Made by a program: the position numbers and the translations under genes. A stretch of DNA of 64,000 bases from Chitinophagales bacterium (GTDB lineage: Bacteria > Bacteroidota > Bacteroidia > Chitinophagales > Chitinophagaceae), in the NCBI GenBank assembly GCA_015655125.1, contig JAATFP010000102.1, positions 1 to 64,000 on the forward strand. Reading direction: 5' to 3'. A model generated the notes under the pieces. It was not told where the DNA came from. It did not search any database and was given only the letters and a program-made list of their open reading frames with translations. Shown here piece by piece: positions 1 to 9,213 of this stretch (the first letter of the stretch is position 1; each line of letters starts with the position of its first letter).

Positions 1-222
1 GCCGGCGATACATTTGCAGGCGGCTTTATCGGTCATCTTGCAAAAACAAAGGACATCAGTTTTGAAAATATGAAAACGGCAATCATCGTCGGAAGCGCAA
101 TGGCCAGTTTCTGCGTGGAAAAATTCGGTCCCGAAAGAATGAAGGAAATCACTAAAGATGATATCAACAAACGCATCGGCGAATTTGTGCAGCTCGTGAA
201 TTTTGATATTGATCTCGTTTAA
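1..222 (+). CDS. PfkB-family carbohydrate/nucleoside kinase, C-terminal end (partial)
   Basis: The window opens inside an open frame that reads AGDTFAGGF, the second PfkB signature, in which the Asp is the catalytic base and the Gly residues form the anion hole. About 73 residues remain and stop at a TAA. The family phosphorylates sugars or nucleosides (ribokinase, adenosine kinase, fructokinase types) with ATP. The rest of the protein, including the substrate-defining N-terminal half, lies outside the window, so the substrate cannot be named. A small membrane protein gene follows after 11 bases on the same strand and may be co-transcribed. Confidence 0.9.
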   Translation, partial: AGDTFAGGFIGHLAKTKDISFENMKTAIIVGSAMASFCVEKFGPERMKEITKDDINKRIGEFVQLVNFDIDLV

Positions 223-233
223 AAGACAATAAT

Positions 234-518
234 ATGCTGGAAATAATTGCCCTCGTTTTTCTTACAAGAAAGATCGGCTTAAAAGCCGAAGCAAAAGGTT
301 TGAAACCCGGGCCATGGAAGTTGTTTACGGTTCTCGCATGGATCATGGCTGAAATCATCGGAATGGTGATCGGCGTATCCTTGTTTGGAAACGAACTCGT
401 GCCGCTGATATTCTTCGGCTTGTTTTGTGCATTCGGAGGCTACCTGCTGGTACATTTCATCTTAAGCAATAAGCCCGACGTTGATCAACAGGAGCGAGAG
501 CCGGGCGATCTGCTATGA
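234..518 (+). CDS. small membrane protein, unknown function
   Basis: This 94-residue protein has two strong hydrophobic stretches at about residues 31-50 and 53-78, with a short polar N-terminus and a charged C-terminal tail. It therefore looks like a two-pass inner membrane protein. I do not recognise a family. It starts 11 bases after the PfkB kinase stop and is followed by a good intrinsic terminator, so it is probably the last gene of that transcript. Codon use matches the neighbours. Confidence 0.7.
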   Translation: MLEIIALVFLTRKIGLKAEAKGLKPGPWKLFTVLAWIMAEIIGMVIGVSLFGNELVPLIFFGLFCAFGGYLLVHFILSNKPDVDQQEREPGDLL

Positions 519-538
519 CATTAATTTATAATCTACAA

Positions 539-565
539 AGCCGGAGCAGCCGTTCCGGCTTTTTT
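539..565 (+). terminator. intrinsic terminator after the PfkB/membrane protein genes
   Basis: AGCCGGA pairs with TCCGGCT across an 8-base loop and is followed directly by TTTTT. It lies 20 bases after the stop codon at 518. Confidence 0.85.
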
Positions 566-668
566 GTGCCATTTAACGTAAATTACAGCAAACTATTAGC
601 ATTCCTTTAGTATTTACTATGACGCACAACCGTTTATTTTGAATCTCCAAAACCAACCTCTATCGCTC

Positions 669-3074
669 ATGCTCAGGCACTCTTTTTTACGTTTTTCTTT
701 TTTTATTTCATCCTTAATTGCAACGCAATCTCTGGTGGCGCAGCGGCTGGATTCCTTATCAGTGGCTACCGACGAAAAATACCCACAGGAAAAATTATAT
801 CTTCAATATGACCGCCCGTATTACAATCCGGGCGAAACGATCTGGTTCAAAGCATACCTAACATCGTCAAACCTGCCGTCGGAACTTAGCAAAACAGTTT
901 ATGCCGAATTACTAAACGACAAAGGCTCTATCCTGCAAAGAAAGATCATGCCGGTGATCGAATCCGGCGCGGCATCTTCATTTGAGGTTCCGGATAGCAT
1001 CAAAACATCGGTATTATATGTGAAAGCATATACTGCATGGATGACCAATTTCGATTCTTCGTTGTTATACATGAAACCCATCAGGATCATCAATACCAAT
1101 GCTCCCAAATCCGCACCGGCGAAGGCAGGGTGGTCGGTAACATTTTTCCCGGAAGGTGGCGATCTCATTGCCGGAACGCATTCCCGTGTCGCATTCAAGG
1201 CAACTGACCAGGATGCGGTTCCTTTTAATATCAGTGGAAACATCGTTGATAAGAAAGGGGCAAAGCAAACAGATTTCAACACGCTTCACGACGGAATGGG
1301 TTTCTTTTCATTGGCGCCCCTTGAAGACGAAGTTTACAAGGCAATATGGAAAGATAAAAAAGGCATCTCCCATGAAACACTTTTGCCGGCCGTAAAAAAA
1401 CAAGGCCTGGCATTAAGCATATTAAACGAAAACAGCAGCGTAAAATTTACCCTGGAACGTCCCGCAGCAGCAGATGAAAATTTCAAAAGTTTTTATGTGA
1501 TCGCTGAAATGCAGCAACAGCTTGTGTACAGCGCACGCATTAATATGAGTTCTAAAACACAGGTGACCGCTCCGATCCCGACAGACAGCCTGCCGGATGG
1601 CATTTTGAAAGTAACGGTTTTTAATGCACAACAGGTACCGGTTGCGGAGCGCATTACATTCATCAATCATGGAAATTATTTTTTCCTTACAGATTTGCAT
1701 GCTGTAGAACTGAATATGGAAAAGCGCAAGCACAATACTTTACAGATCGATGTGGGCGGAAACATTGTAAGCAACCTTTCCATTTCCGTAACGGATGAAG
1801 CATTAACAACACCGCCGGTAAATAAAGAAAGTATTTTTTCCGGCTTGTTACTTACTTCCGATCTCAAAGGAAATGTGTACAATGCTGCGCAATACTTTGC
1901 ATCAGACGAAGATTCTTTAAAACAACAGCTGGAACTGGTAATGCTTACCAATGGCTGGCGCCGCTTCAAATGGGAAGATATCCTTGCGGGGAAAATGCCC
2001 ACAATTATCAATAAACCGGAAAACAACCTGTCGATCAGCGGCCAGGTATTCGGTCCGCAAAAAAATGACCTGAAGGGAAAAGAGTTAACGGGTATTTTAA
2101 AAACGAAAAACGGCGGATCAGATATCTTCACCATTCCCGTGGATCCGGATGGAAAATTCAAAGTGGAACCGGTGATACTTTTTGATACCGCAAAGTTATA
2201 TTATCAATTCAACGCTGATAAGGACAAGCGCCTCACATCTATATCCAGCTTTACTTTCAACCCTTCTTACCTGCGCGCGCCGAAACAATCACCGGCATAT
2301 TTTTCCGCGCTCAATGCTCCGGCATCGCCGGATTCGGCCACTTTAAGAAAGAACAAAGTCATCAACAAATTATTGCTCGAACAATTTGTGGAAGGAAATA
2401 AGATTAAAGAACTGGGTACGGTAACGGTAAAGGCTAAAATAAAATCTCCGGAAGAAAAAATGGACGAGGAATATACATCGGGGTTTTTCACCGGTGGTGA
2501 TGGATATACTTTTCTTACGGAAAACGACCCGTTTGCAAAAACAGCTTTAACCGTGCTGGATTACCTGCAATCAAAAGTAGCAGGCATGCAGGTTTCCACG
2601 CAAGGGCAGGGTTCTATCACGTGGCGCGGAAGTGCAACGAGTATCTTTCTCAACGAATCGCAATCCGACATCAGTATGATCAAGAGCGTATCGATGAACG
2701 ATGTGGCGATGATCAAAGTGTTCCGTCCACCGTTTTTTGGGGCAACAGGGGGAGGTTCGGGCGGTGCCGTGGCTGTTTACATGAAAAAGGGAAGTGCGGC
2801 CAATGACAATGTAAAAGGTCTTGAGTTTACGAATATTGCCGGATACAGCGCCATCAAAGAATTCTATTCACCGGATTACGACAAGCCGCTGGATGCCGGC
2901 AATACCGACGATCTACGCATCACGTTGTATTGGAACCCGAACCTTATTTTCGACAGGACCAACCGCCGGCTGAAGATCCCTTTCTTCAATACTGATAACA
3001 CTAGAAAGATCCGCGTGGTGATCGAAGGCATCAATAAACTGGGGCAACTGACAAGAGAGGAGAAAGTTTTTTGA
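669..3074 (+). CDS. exported MG2-like / TonB plug-like protein without a barrel
   Basis: An 801-residue exported protein when started at the ATG at 669; a TTG at 639 would add ten residues in front of the signal peptide and is less likely. After a signal peptide ending near SLVAQ comes an MG2-type domain (YPQEKLYLQYDRPYYNPGE), as in alpha-2-macroglobulin-like proteins, then beta-rich repeats. Residues about 640-730 resemble a TonB receptor plug, with the sequence VLDYLQSKVAGMQV and a Gly-rich GATGGGSGG stretch, but no 22-strand barrel follows. Bacteroidota often carry such proteins, presumed periplasmic or outer-membrane associated. The plug may interact with a partner or be an adapted fold. 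Function is not known. Confidence 0.85.
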   Translation: MLRHSFLRFSFFISSLIATQSLVAQRLDSLSVATDEKYPQEKLYLQYDRPYYNPGETIWFKAYLTSSNLPSELSKTVYAELLNDKGSILQRKIMPVIESGAASSFEVPDSIKTSVLYVKAYTAWMTNFDSSLLYMKPIRIINTNAPKSAPAKAGWSVTFFPEGGDLIAGTHSRVAFKATDQDAVPFNISGNIVDKKGAKQTDFNTLHDGMGFFSLAPLEDEVYKAIWKDKKGISHETLLPAVKKQGLALSILNENSSVKFTLERPAAADENFKSFYVIAEMQQQLVYSARINMSSKTQVTAPIPTDSLPDGILKVTVFNAQQVPVAERITFINHGNYFFLTDLHAVELNMEKRKHNTLQIDVGGNIVSNLSISVTDEALTTPPVNKESIFSGLLLTSDLKGNVYNAAQYFASDEDSLKQQLELVMLTNGWRRFKWEDILAGKMPTIINKPENNLSISGQVFGPQKNDLKGKELTGILKTKNGGSDIFTIPVDPDGKFKVEPVILFDTAKLYYQFNADKDKRLTSISSFTFNPSYLRAPKQSPAYFSALNAPASPDSATLRKNKVINKLLLEQFVEGNKIKELGTVTVKAKIKSPEEKMDEEYTSGFFTGGDGYTFLTENDPFAKTALTVLDYLQSKVAGMQVSTQGQGSITWRGSATSIFLNESQSDISMIKSVSMNDVAMIKVFRPPFFGATGGGSGGAVAVYMKKGSAANDNVKGLEFTNIAGYSAIKEFYSPDYDKPLDAGNTDDLRITLYWNPNLIFDRTNRRLKIPFFNTDNTRKIRVVIEGINKLGQLTREEKVF

Positions 3075-3084
3075 TGAAGAAAAA

Positions 3085-3159
3085 TTGTCGGCAAAGCGGT
3101 AAGACGAAAAATAAGTGATCCACTTTTTCTGTATTTCCGTCTTCCCGCCTTCCCGGCAA
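3085..3159. repeat. long imperfect inverted repeat, likely terminator hairpin
   Basis: A 26-base arm starting TTGTCGGCAAAGCGG (3085-3110) pairs with 3134-3159 with five mismatches. Its core is GCGGtAAGACG against CGTCTTcCCGC. It fills most of the gap between two genes on the plus strand and probably ends transcription from the gene at 669. Confidence 0.65.
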
Positions 3160-3200
3160 ATAAGAACCGGCATATTTCTTACCTTTCAAAAAAATAACCC

Positions 3201-4784
3201 ATGAAAAAATGTTTTGTCGGCTTGTTGTTGTTGATCAATGGCGCTGTGTTTGCTCAAACAAATTATTGGCAGCAACATGTAAATTATTCCATCGATGTTT
3301 CATTGAATGACGTTGAAAAATCACTTTCCGGTTCCGAATCGATCGTTTATAAAAATAACTCGCCCTCCTCACTGGATTTCATCTGGTTCCATATCTGGCC
3401 AAATGCTTACAAGAATGAGTCGACCGCACTTTATCAGCAAATAAAAAACGATAGTTCCCGGAAAGAAAAACTAGGGGAATTTGTATCCGGTTATATTGAT
3501 GGGCTTAATTTTAAGGTAGACGGCAAAACCGCTGCCACAGAGCCTCACAGCAATCCGCAGTACATCGATATCATCAAAGTGAAATTGCCGGCACCGTTAA
3601 AGAGTGGCGATTCGGTAACCATCACAACGGATTTCAAAGTGAAATTGCCGGCGTATTTTTCCCGTTCCGGGTATGCTGACGGCGAATTCATGATCTGCCA
3701 ATGGTATCCAAAACCAGCAGTGTTTGATAAAGATGGCTGGCACGAATTTCCCTATCTTGACATGGGCGAATTTTACAGCGATTATGCAGATTTCAAAGTG
3801 AACATTACCATACCAAGCGATTATGTTGTAGGCGCAACAGGCACTTTACAGACCGCAGACGAATTGGCCATCTACAAAAGCACCGGTGCAAGAAACGCTC
3901 TTGCTAAAGAAAAATCACTGGTAGTTTATAAATCACCATCAAAATCATTAACGAAAAAGCTCACTTACACCGTCGAAAATGTACCGGATTTTGCATGGTT
4001 CGCAGACAAAAATTTTGTGGTTCAATATGATACCGTTCGCCTTTCCAGCGGCAAGGTAGTAGATGCTTTCAGCTATTATCACAACAAAAAAAATACTTTG
4101 TGGAACTACAGCATAGATTATGTAAAAGACGCTGCCAGACATTACAGCAACTGGCTGGGGGAATATGAATATCCCGTAGTTCAGGCGGTGGAGGGACCGA
4201 AAAATAATGCAAGCGGCGGGATGGAATATCCAACGATCACGTTGATCACCAGTCCGGATGAAAAGAAAGAGCGCCTCGATGCAGTGATTGCGCACGAAGT
4301 GGGCCACAACTGGTTCATGAGCATGCTGGGCAGCAATGAAAGAATGCACACGTGGATGGACGAAGGGTTGAATACATTCTTTCAGTTCCGCTATGAAGCG
4401 GAAAAATACCGCGCCAATTCTATTTTCGGCGACGCGATTCCGGCAGAAGTGAAAAAACTACCGGAAGATGATTTTCTTGCCACGATCTATAATGTTGTGT
4501 CTACCATTCCAATGGAATCTGCGATTGAAACTCCGGCAGCAAACTTCTCCACTTCGGAAGAATATGGGATCGTGTCGTATGTGAAAACTGCGTTTTGGAT
4601 GTATATGCTTGAAACGGTGGTGGGCAAAGAAAAGCTCGACAAAGCATTTCATGATTATTTCAACGACTGGAAGGACAAACATCCGCAACCCGAAGATTTT
4701 AAAAGATCGCTTGAAAAATCATTGGGTGCAGATCTTACGAAGTATTTTGAATTGCTGAATAAGAAAGGAGATCTGAGTAAATAG
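3201..4784 (+). CDS. M1-family metallopeptidase
   Basis: A 527-residue exported zinc peptidase. The signal peptide ends at NGAVFAQ. The catalytic region has GGMEYP (exopeptidase motif) and HEVGHNWF with a downstream Glu in WMDEGLNTF, giving the HExxH-x18-E zinc site of gluzincins. The N-terminal half is the beta-sandwich domain of M1 enzymes. There is no extra C-terminal HEAT domain and no type IX sorting signal, so it is a short form that probably stays in the periplasm. It removes N-terminal residues from peptides. A second, T9SS-tagged M1 enzyme is at 46354. Confidence 0.92.
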   Translation: MKKCFVGLLLLINGAVFAQTNYWQQHVNYSIDVSLNDVEKSLSGSESIVYKNNSPSSLDFIWFHIWPNAYKNESTALYQQIKNDSSRKEKLGEFVSGYIDGLNFKVDGKTAATEPHSNPQYIDIIKVKLPAPLKSGDSVTITTDFKVKLPAYFSRSGYADGEFMICQWYPKPAVFDKDGWHEFPYLDMGEFYSDYADFKVNITIPSDYVVGATGTLQTADELAIYKSTGARNALAKEKSLVVYKSPSKSLTKKLTYTVENVPDFAWFADKNFVVQYDTVRLSSGKVVDAFSYYHNKKNTLWNYSIDYVKDAARHYSNWLGEYEYPVVQAVEGPKNNASGGMEYPTITLITSPDEKKERLDAVIAHEVGHNWFMSMLGSNERMHTWMDEGLNTFFQFRYEAEKYRANSIFGDAIPAEVKKLPEDDFLATIYNVVSTIPMESAIETPAANFSTSEEYGIVSYVKTAFWMYMLETVVGKEKLDKAFHDYFNDWKDKHPQPEDFKRSLEKSLGADLTKYFELLNKKGDLSK

Positions 4785-4916
4785 TTTCGTGGTCTGGAAT
4801 CAGTGGTGGCGGTTTGCGTTAATTCGTTGTCGCCTTCACTTTCAAGAATTTTGTTTCGTGGCACACGATCCAACTACAATAAATCCATCTTCGAGTTCTG
4901 CGCCATCTCCGGACAA

Positions 4917-6491
4917 TTATCTAAAGTTGATTTTCAGAAATTCCAGCGCATTGTTGTAAAATATTCCTTCGAGTAATTCATCCACATTCACTTCACTTTT
5001 TTTGATGGAAAGCGGTTGCCAGAAAGAAGTTCGCCGTGTAAGTATTTGCCGCAAATAGCTTTTGAAGCCATCGAGTTCTTCTGCGGATTGACAGCAATCT
5101 AATGTATTGATGAGCCCGTCAAAATCGGAGCCGATACAGATCCTGCTGCTCGCTTCTTTTATGGAAATTCCGGCTTTTTTTGCGACCTGTAAAATGTGAA
5201 ATACCTGATTTAGAAAATAATAGTAGTGATATTCAACGCTGTTTTCGCCATGTACCTGCGCTTCATCGCCGGTGAGAATATTTTCACCGGGAACATAAAA
5301 CGGAACGTCGGCAGGATCATTGTAACCACGGAAAAATATTTCAGCTTCCGAATGTGAAATGTACTCCTGGTCGTATGGATAATCGTTCAGTTGATAGGCA
5401 ACACTGTCTGTTGGGAAACCGAGTATGCGTTGATCGAGCGAAATCCCGATCAATCCTTTTGAGCGGATAATGCGAACGACCTCGTCGTCATAAAGATTGA
5501 TGCTACTAAGATTGAACGCGGTGTCTTGCACGCTTCCTTTGAGTTTGTGATGTCGTATGCGCCATACGCCGTTCTGTAATTTCGGGCGCGTGTTGAGATA
5601 TTTGTATCGGTCATCGCTATGGCAGCCGGCCATTCCTGCGTGCGTGCAGATCAGCGGAACATCATCGAATCCCTGCAGGCCGCGCTGCGCAATAAGTTGC
5701 GTGCGGGCATAAAAACTCATGTGCTTGAGGTCGATGAGGATCTTTTCATCATACAGTTTTTTGATTAGCCGTTTTCCCCAATCCGTGAACCCGCTTCCGG
5801 TTGGATAAAACAATTCTTCTTTAATGATCTGCATCCCAAAAGCATGGTTGGCCGCCGGAAAATCCTGCATGTGTGGAATATTCACAGCAAATATTTTCGT
5901 GTTGTAACGTTGTTTAAAATCTTCAAAATTAATATTGAAGTCCGCTTCTGCTGTTGCACTGAAAGGATCATTGCAAAAATTATGAAGCCCTTCCAGTATT
6001 AATATTCCGTGAACTGTATTTGTATCTCCGGCATCATATTCGTTAATGTTATTGATAAACTTAAACGATGCATTTTTTGGAGCAATCCCGGCGGGCGGCG
6101 ACGGATTGTTCACCAAAGCATCCATGGTCGTTTTGGTCCAATCGTAATAGTGATCGCCTTTTTCCAAAGCATGAAACTTTACAGGATCCATGAGGTTGAT
6201 TTTACCCGAACTGGCTACCTTCCTTTCCATGATGCCTTGCGCAATTTTATTTTCGATGCTGTAAATAACTATGCCCGCAAGATTTACGCCGGCGCGTTGC
6301 ATCTGTTTAAGATTGCTTTGCGAATTGAATACATTATTAAAAAGCCCGTTGATGCCGATCTCGGTTTCGCGACCAAAAAGTTTGCCGATCTTAAGCTTGA
6401 CTTTCAGGTCGTGCCACGGCGTAAGATCTTCGCCTGCCGGCGACAACAATTGTTTTAACGAAGGATGACAATGGAAATCAAAAAAAGGCAT
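4917..6491 (-). CDS. membrane dipeptidase-like amidohydrolase (peptidase M19 family)
   Basis: A 524-residue protein opening with FDFHCHPS, the first metal-ligand motif of amidohydrolases. It also has ICTHAGMAGC and ends with the typical M19 motif GSDFDG. These motifs point to a binuclear zinc enzyme related to renal dipeptidase. It is longer than the usual 320-400 residues of M19 enzymes because of insertions around residues 150-330. There is no signal peptide, so it is probably cytoplasmic. It is convergent with the M1 peptidase gene. The substrate could be a dipeptide, but family members vary. Confidence 0.85.
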   Translation of the reverse strand: MPFFDFHCHPSLKQLLSPAGEDLTPWHDLKVKLKIGKLFGRETEIGINGLFNNVFNSQSNLKQMQRAGVNLAGIVIYSIENKIAQGIMERKVASSGKINLMDPVKFHALEKGDHYYDWTKTTMDALVNNPSPPAGIAPKNASFKFINNINEYDAGDTNTVHGILILEGLHNFCNDPFSATAEADFNINFEDFKQRYNTKIFAVNIPHMQDFPAANHAFGMQIIKEELFYPTGSGFTDWGKRLIKKLYDEKILIDLKHMSFYARTQLIAQRGLQGFDDVPLICTHAGMAGCHSDDRYKYLNTRPKLQNGVWRIRHHKLKGSVQDTAFNLSSINLYDDEVVRIIRSKGLIGISLDQRILGFPTDSVAYQLNDYPYDQEYISHSEAEIFFRGYNDPADVPFYVPGENILTGDEAQVHGENSVEYHYYYFLNQVFHILQVAKKAGISIKEASSRICIGSDFDGLINTLDCCQSAEELDGFKSYLRQILTRRTSFWQPLSIKKSEVNVDELLEGIFYNNALEFLKINFR

Positions 6492-6591
6492 GGGGATAGG
6501 AATTAATACACTAAGTTACTGATTCAGTTTTGTCGGACAGATTATATTTACGCGCTGCAATATCAGGCCCGCCCCCCGCCTTACATCCGTC

Positions 6592-6640
6592 TTCGACAAG
6601 CTCAGACTGACGACGGGTTGTCATGTTGAGCTTGTCGGAA
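6592..6640. repeat. REP-like palindromic element (TTCGACAAGCTCA type)
   Basis: CGACAAGCTCA (6594-6604) pairs perfectly with TGAGCTTGTCG (6627-6637), and inner bases also pair (TGAC with GTCA). Related elements lie at 9955-10008 and 39193-39244. It sits in the gap downstream of mtgA and upstream of the M19 gene. Confidence 0.75.
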
Positions 6641-6694
6641 TATAGAAGCACACGGATATCGTTTCAAATTTTTCTTTAGTATCACAACAACATA

Positions 6695-7594
6695 TTATTT
6701 TATCAATTCCGCCACATCCGGATCACCTTCGAGATTGGCCATCTGGCGCAGAATAGCATTTGAGATAAATGCCACATTTTTACTCAACGGCTTTACTGTA
6801 TATACTTTCGGGTTGCGGAGACACGCGGCGATCATTGCCGCTTCCTGGCGCGAAAGATCTTTTGCGTCTTTATTGAAATATGCTCTTGCTGCGGCCTGTG
6901 CGCCAAAAATACCACGGCCCATTTCTGCAATATTCAGGTATCGTTCGAGGATCGTTTTTTTGCTCCACACTTTTTCAATGCTGAATGTGAAATATACTTC
7001 CAGGCCTTTTCTTAAAAATCCGCCGTGTTGCCAGAGAAAAACATTCTTGGCCGTTTGCTGACTCAAAGTACTTCCCCCTTTTTGTTTTTCGGGATGACGT
7101 TTGTTGTATTTGATCGCTTTTTTGATCGCCTTTACATCAAAACCGTCATGATCAGGAAAAAGCTGATCTTCGGCCGCTATAACCGACAGCTTTATATTCG
7201 AACCCATATTTTCATAAGAAATGTAGTCGCGTTTGATACCATTTCCCTGCAATAAATTAACCGTTTGCGTGATCGTAATGGGTGGGTTGAAGACCGTTCC
7301 CAGCAGCAAATAAACAAAAGAGGAAATATAGAAAATGAAAAATGTTTCGCGTATAATCACACCGATCTTTTTTACAAAAGCGATGTGCCGCAACCAGAAA
7401 TAATAAACAAGCGATAATACCAAAATAACCGCACAAACGACCAGCACTTTCTTTTTAAGATTTACGACTACGAAATCAACTTCGGCAAATTTTTGAAAAA
7501 GGAAGATTATGAACCAGACGGTGTGAATGATAAAGATCACAAAAAATATTTTCTTCGTGATACTCCAGATCCTGGACGATTTGCTCTTTGCCAT
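6695..7594 (-). CDS. mtgA: monofunctional biosynthetic peptidoglycan transglycosylase (GT51)
   Basis: A 299-residue GT51 enzyme that polymerises lipid II into glycan strands. It contains the family motifs AAEDQLFPDHDGFD (catalytic Glu), KGGSTLSQQTAKN, ERYLNIAEMG and AAMIAACLRNP. There is no transpeptidase domain, so it is the monofunctional type. The N-terminus is unusual: about three hydrophobic stretches (near residues 12-31, 43-66 and 76-98) instead of the single anchor of E. coli MtgA. The gene is transcribed with the peroxidase gene upstream on the same strand, but a hairpin at 7681-7720 separates them. Confidence 0.93.
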   Translation of the reverse strand: MAKSKSSRIWSITKKIFFVIFIIHTVWFIIFLFQKFAEVDFVVVNLKKKVLVVCAVILVLSLVYYFWLRHIAFVKKIGVIIRETFFIFYISSFVYLLLGTVFNPPITITQTVNLLQGNGIKRDYISYENMGSNIKLSVIAAEDQLFPDHDGFDVKAIKKAIKYNKRHPEKQKGGSTLSQQTAKNVFLWQHGGFLRKGLEVYFTFSIEKVWSKKTILERYLNIAEMGRGIFGAQAAARAYFNKDAKDLSRQEAAMIAACLRNPKVYTVKPLSKNVAFISNAILRQMANLEGDPDVAELIK

Positions 7595-7680
7595 AGATGG
7601 TTGCTGTTAGGATTTTGGTGGAGCTTTAAAGAAACAACTTTTTTGTTTAACGGCAAAGACACCCATAGATCGGTGATTTA

Positions 7681-7720
7681 GGGGTTACGGGTTCTTGATT
7701 GTTTTCAAGCCCGTAACCCC
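7681..7720 (-). terminator. GGGGTTACGGG inverted repeat, likely terminator of the peroxidase gene
   Basis: GGGGTTACGGG (7681-7691) pairs perfectly with CCCGTAACCCC (7710-7720) around an 18-base loop. It starts 6 bases past the stop of the peroxidase gene and belongs to the group of word-like intergenic hairpins in this window. Confidence 0.7.
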
Positions 7721-7726
7721 TAACCC

Positions 7727-8575
7727 TTACTTAAACGGATCTGAGAATTTCACTTCCGTAGTGATCGTATTATCCGTTAAAGTATTGAGGAACGCCAGTA
7801 AATTCTGTACATCGGGCGGCGCCACCGTGTGATTCGGGATAGGTGGCCGGCCGGGTGCCGCCGTAAGCATAGCCTGCAGGTTGGCTACACTTCCGTTGTG
7901 AAATAAATTGGTGCGCGTACCGATATTTCTCAGGGAACCCGACTTGAACCTATTTTCGCTGTTGATGCCCGGATCGGCAGCATCCAGTAAGGCGAATGGC
8001 GTACCGGGTTCGCTTGTTAAAAACATGGGCGGTGTATGACAGCTCGCGCAGGTATTGGGAGCTGCTGCATTTAAAAATAATTGTTCACCCTGCACTTCCG
8101 CAGCCGTAAATGTGGCGAGGCCTTGTTTCACCTGATCGTATTTTGATTGATAGGTAACAATGCTTCGCTCGAATTGCGCCAATGCCATCGCGATCTTTAC
8201 TGAATCGATGCCGATGCTTCCAAATGCTCTTTGAAACAATACGGGATAATAGGTTTGAGCTTTCACTTTTGATTCTAGTTCTGCAAGAGAAAGGTTCATC
8301 TCAACATGATTTTGGATCGGCTGCAATGCTTGTTTTTCTAGTGTTGCAGCCCGTTCATCCCAAAACATTTTTCCGCTTTTATAAAAACGTACATTTAGGA
8401 TCGCCATGCTGTTGCGTGTCGTCAGGCCGCCTTCGAATCCTTTACTCAACGCCGCGTTATCATCGAATGAAAATTGCTGCTGGTGGCAGCTGCCGCAACT
8501 TACCGCGTTGTTTTTACTCAGGTTTTTATCATAAAACAACACTCTTCCCAGCGTGGCGCCATCGTTGGCGATCAC
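7727..8575 (-). pseudogene. di-heme cytochrome c peroxidase / MauG family, 5'-truncated
   Basis: 282 residues with two c-type heme sites, CGSCH near residue 23 and CASCH near residue 176, and the family sequence LGRVLFYDKNLS. Intact enzymes reduce hydrogen peroxide in the periplasm and need a signal peptide for heme attachment. Here the frame is only open for six codons before the GTG at 8575, upstream of which is an in-frame TAA. No signal peptide is present and some 40 or more N-terminal residues are missing. The sequence just upstream (8593-8636) resembles the non-coding GCAGAGA word found elsewhere in the window. This looks like a truncated or recently broken gene, but an assembly error remains possible. 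Confidence 0.75.
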
Positions 8576-8707
8576 ATTGTTCGCAGGCGAAAATTAATCT
8601 CTGCGTAAACTCCGCCCGTTTTTTCTCTGCGGTAAAAAGATCAGACACATTCCTATTGCTAAAAAATGCATGAAATCGAATAACCGGAAACTTGCAAATC
8701 CGTAACC

Positions 8708-9097
8708 CTAATGTTTATGGTGCGACGAACTACATTTATTTCTATTGCAAAGCCGGTAATTGTAATAATGCGCAAAAACGATCAGCGCTACAGCCGGCAA
8801 AAGGAAATACAACTCATGATCATGAAAAAATTGCTTGAGGATAAGAAATACAAATCCGGCAATAAACAAGAGGATCGGCACAAAAGAACGGTGATGTTTG
8901 ATATGACCATGAAACAACGCATAGGAGCCAACGCCAAAAGCGATCGCTATCATCGACCATTCAAAATAATTATTATGAATGATATTGACCCCAAATAAAG
9001 GCAGGCTGGTGGCTATCAGCGGCAGAATAGCACAATGGATAGCGCAAGCCAGTGAAGTAATGATGCCTAATCCGTCCCAGTTTGTTTTTATATTCAT
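8708..9097 (-). CDS. MerC-domain membrane protein
   Basis: A 129-residue protein with about four transmembrane helices and the MerC-type motif CAIHC in the first helix (residues 18-22). The C-terminus is rich in Cys and His (CNRNKCSSSHHKH). MerC proteins move mercuric or other soft metal ions across the inner membrane. In Bacteroidota chromosomes they often occur without a mer operon, so zinc or another metal is as likely. The promoter and a palindromic operator lie immediately upstream, and a Fur-family regulator gene is nearby. It is divergent from the Sco gene. Confidence 0.88.
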   Translation of the reverse strand: MNIKTNWDGLGIITSLACAIHCAILPLIATSLPLFGVNIIHNNYFEWSMIAIAFGVGSYALFHGHIKHHRSFVPILLFIAGFVFLILKQFFHDHELYFLLPAVALIVFAHYYNYRLCNRNKCSSSHHKH

Positions 9098-9105
9098 TCG
9101 GAGGA

Positions 9106-9137
9106 CAAAGATAACAATATTTGCAATATTGTTGCAA
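9106..9137 (-). promoter_or_regulatory. merC promoter with a palindromic operator in its spacer
   Basis: On the minus strand, TTG (9135-9137) and TATCTTTG (9106-9113) are separated by 21 bases, fitting the Bacteroidota promoter. Between them lies a perfect palindrome, arms AACAATATT and AATATTGTT with a 3-base centre (9113-9133). A repressor bound there would block RNA polymerase. The Fur-family protein encoded at 10022 is the obvious candidate, but this is inference. Confidence 0.75.
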
Positions 9138-9168
9138 GTTTTTCATTTGGTTAACGATTCATATTTTA

Positions 9169-9195
9169 TTGCCTGCCTTTAGTGGCGTAAATTTG
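9169..9195 (+). promoter_or_regulatory. promoter of the Sco gene
   Basis: TTG at 9169-9171, a 16-base spacer and TAAATTTG at 9188-9195 match the Bacteroidota promoter form, with a slightly short spacer. The start of transcription would fall near 9200, which favours the ATG at 9214. Confidence 0.6.
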
Positions 9196-9213
9196 CATAC
9201 TAAAATGGTGGTA

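Noticed and set aside
8431-8450. CTTCGAATCC as a tRNA T-loop
   Set aside because: It lies inside the peroxidase gene and no cloverleaf is present.
9121-9213. A longer Sco frame starting at 9121
   Set aside because: It would start upstream of the promoter of the Sco gene.
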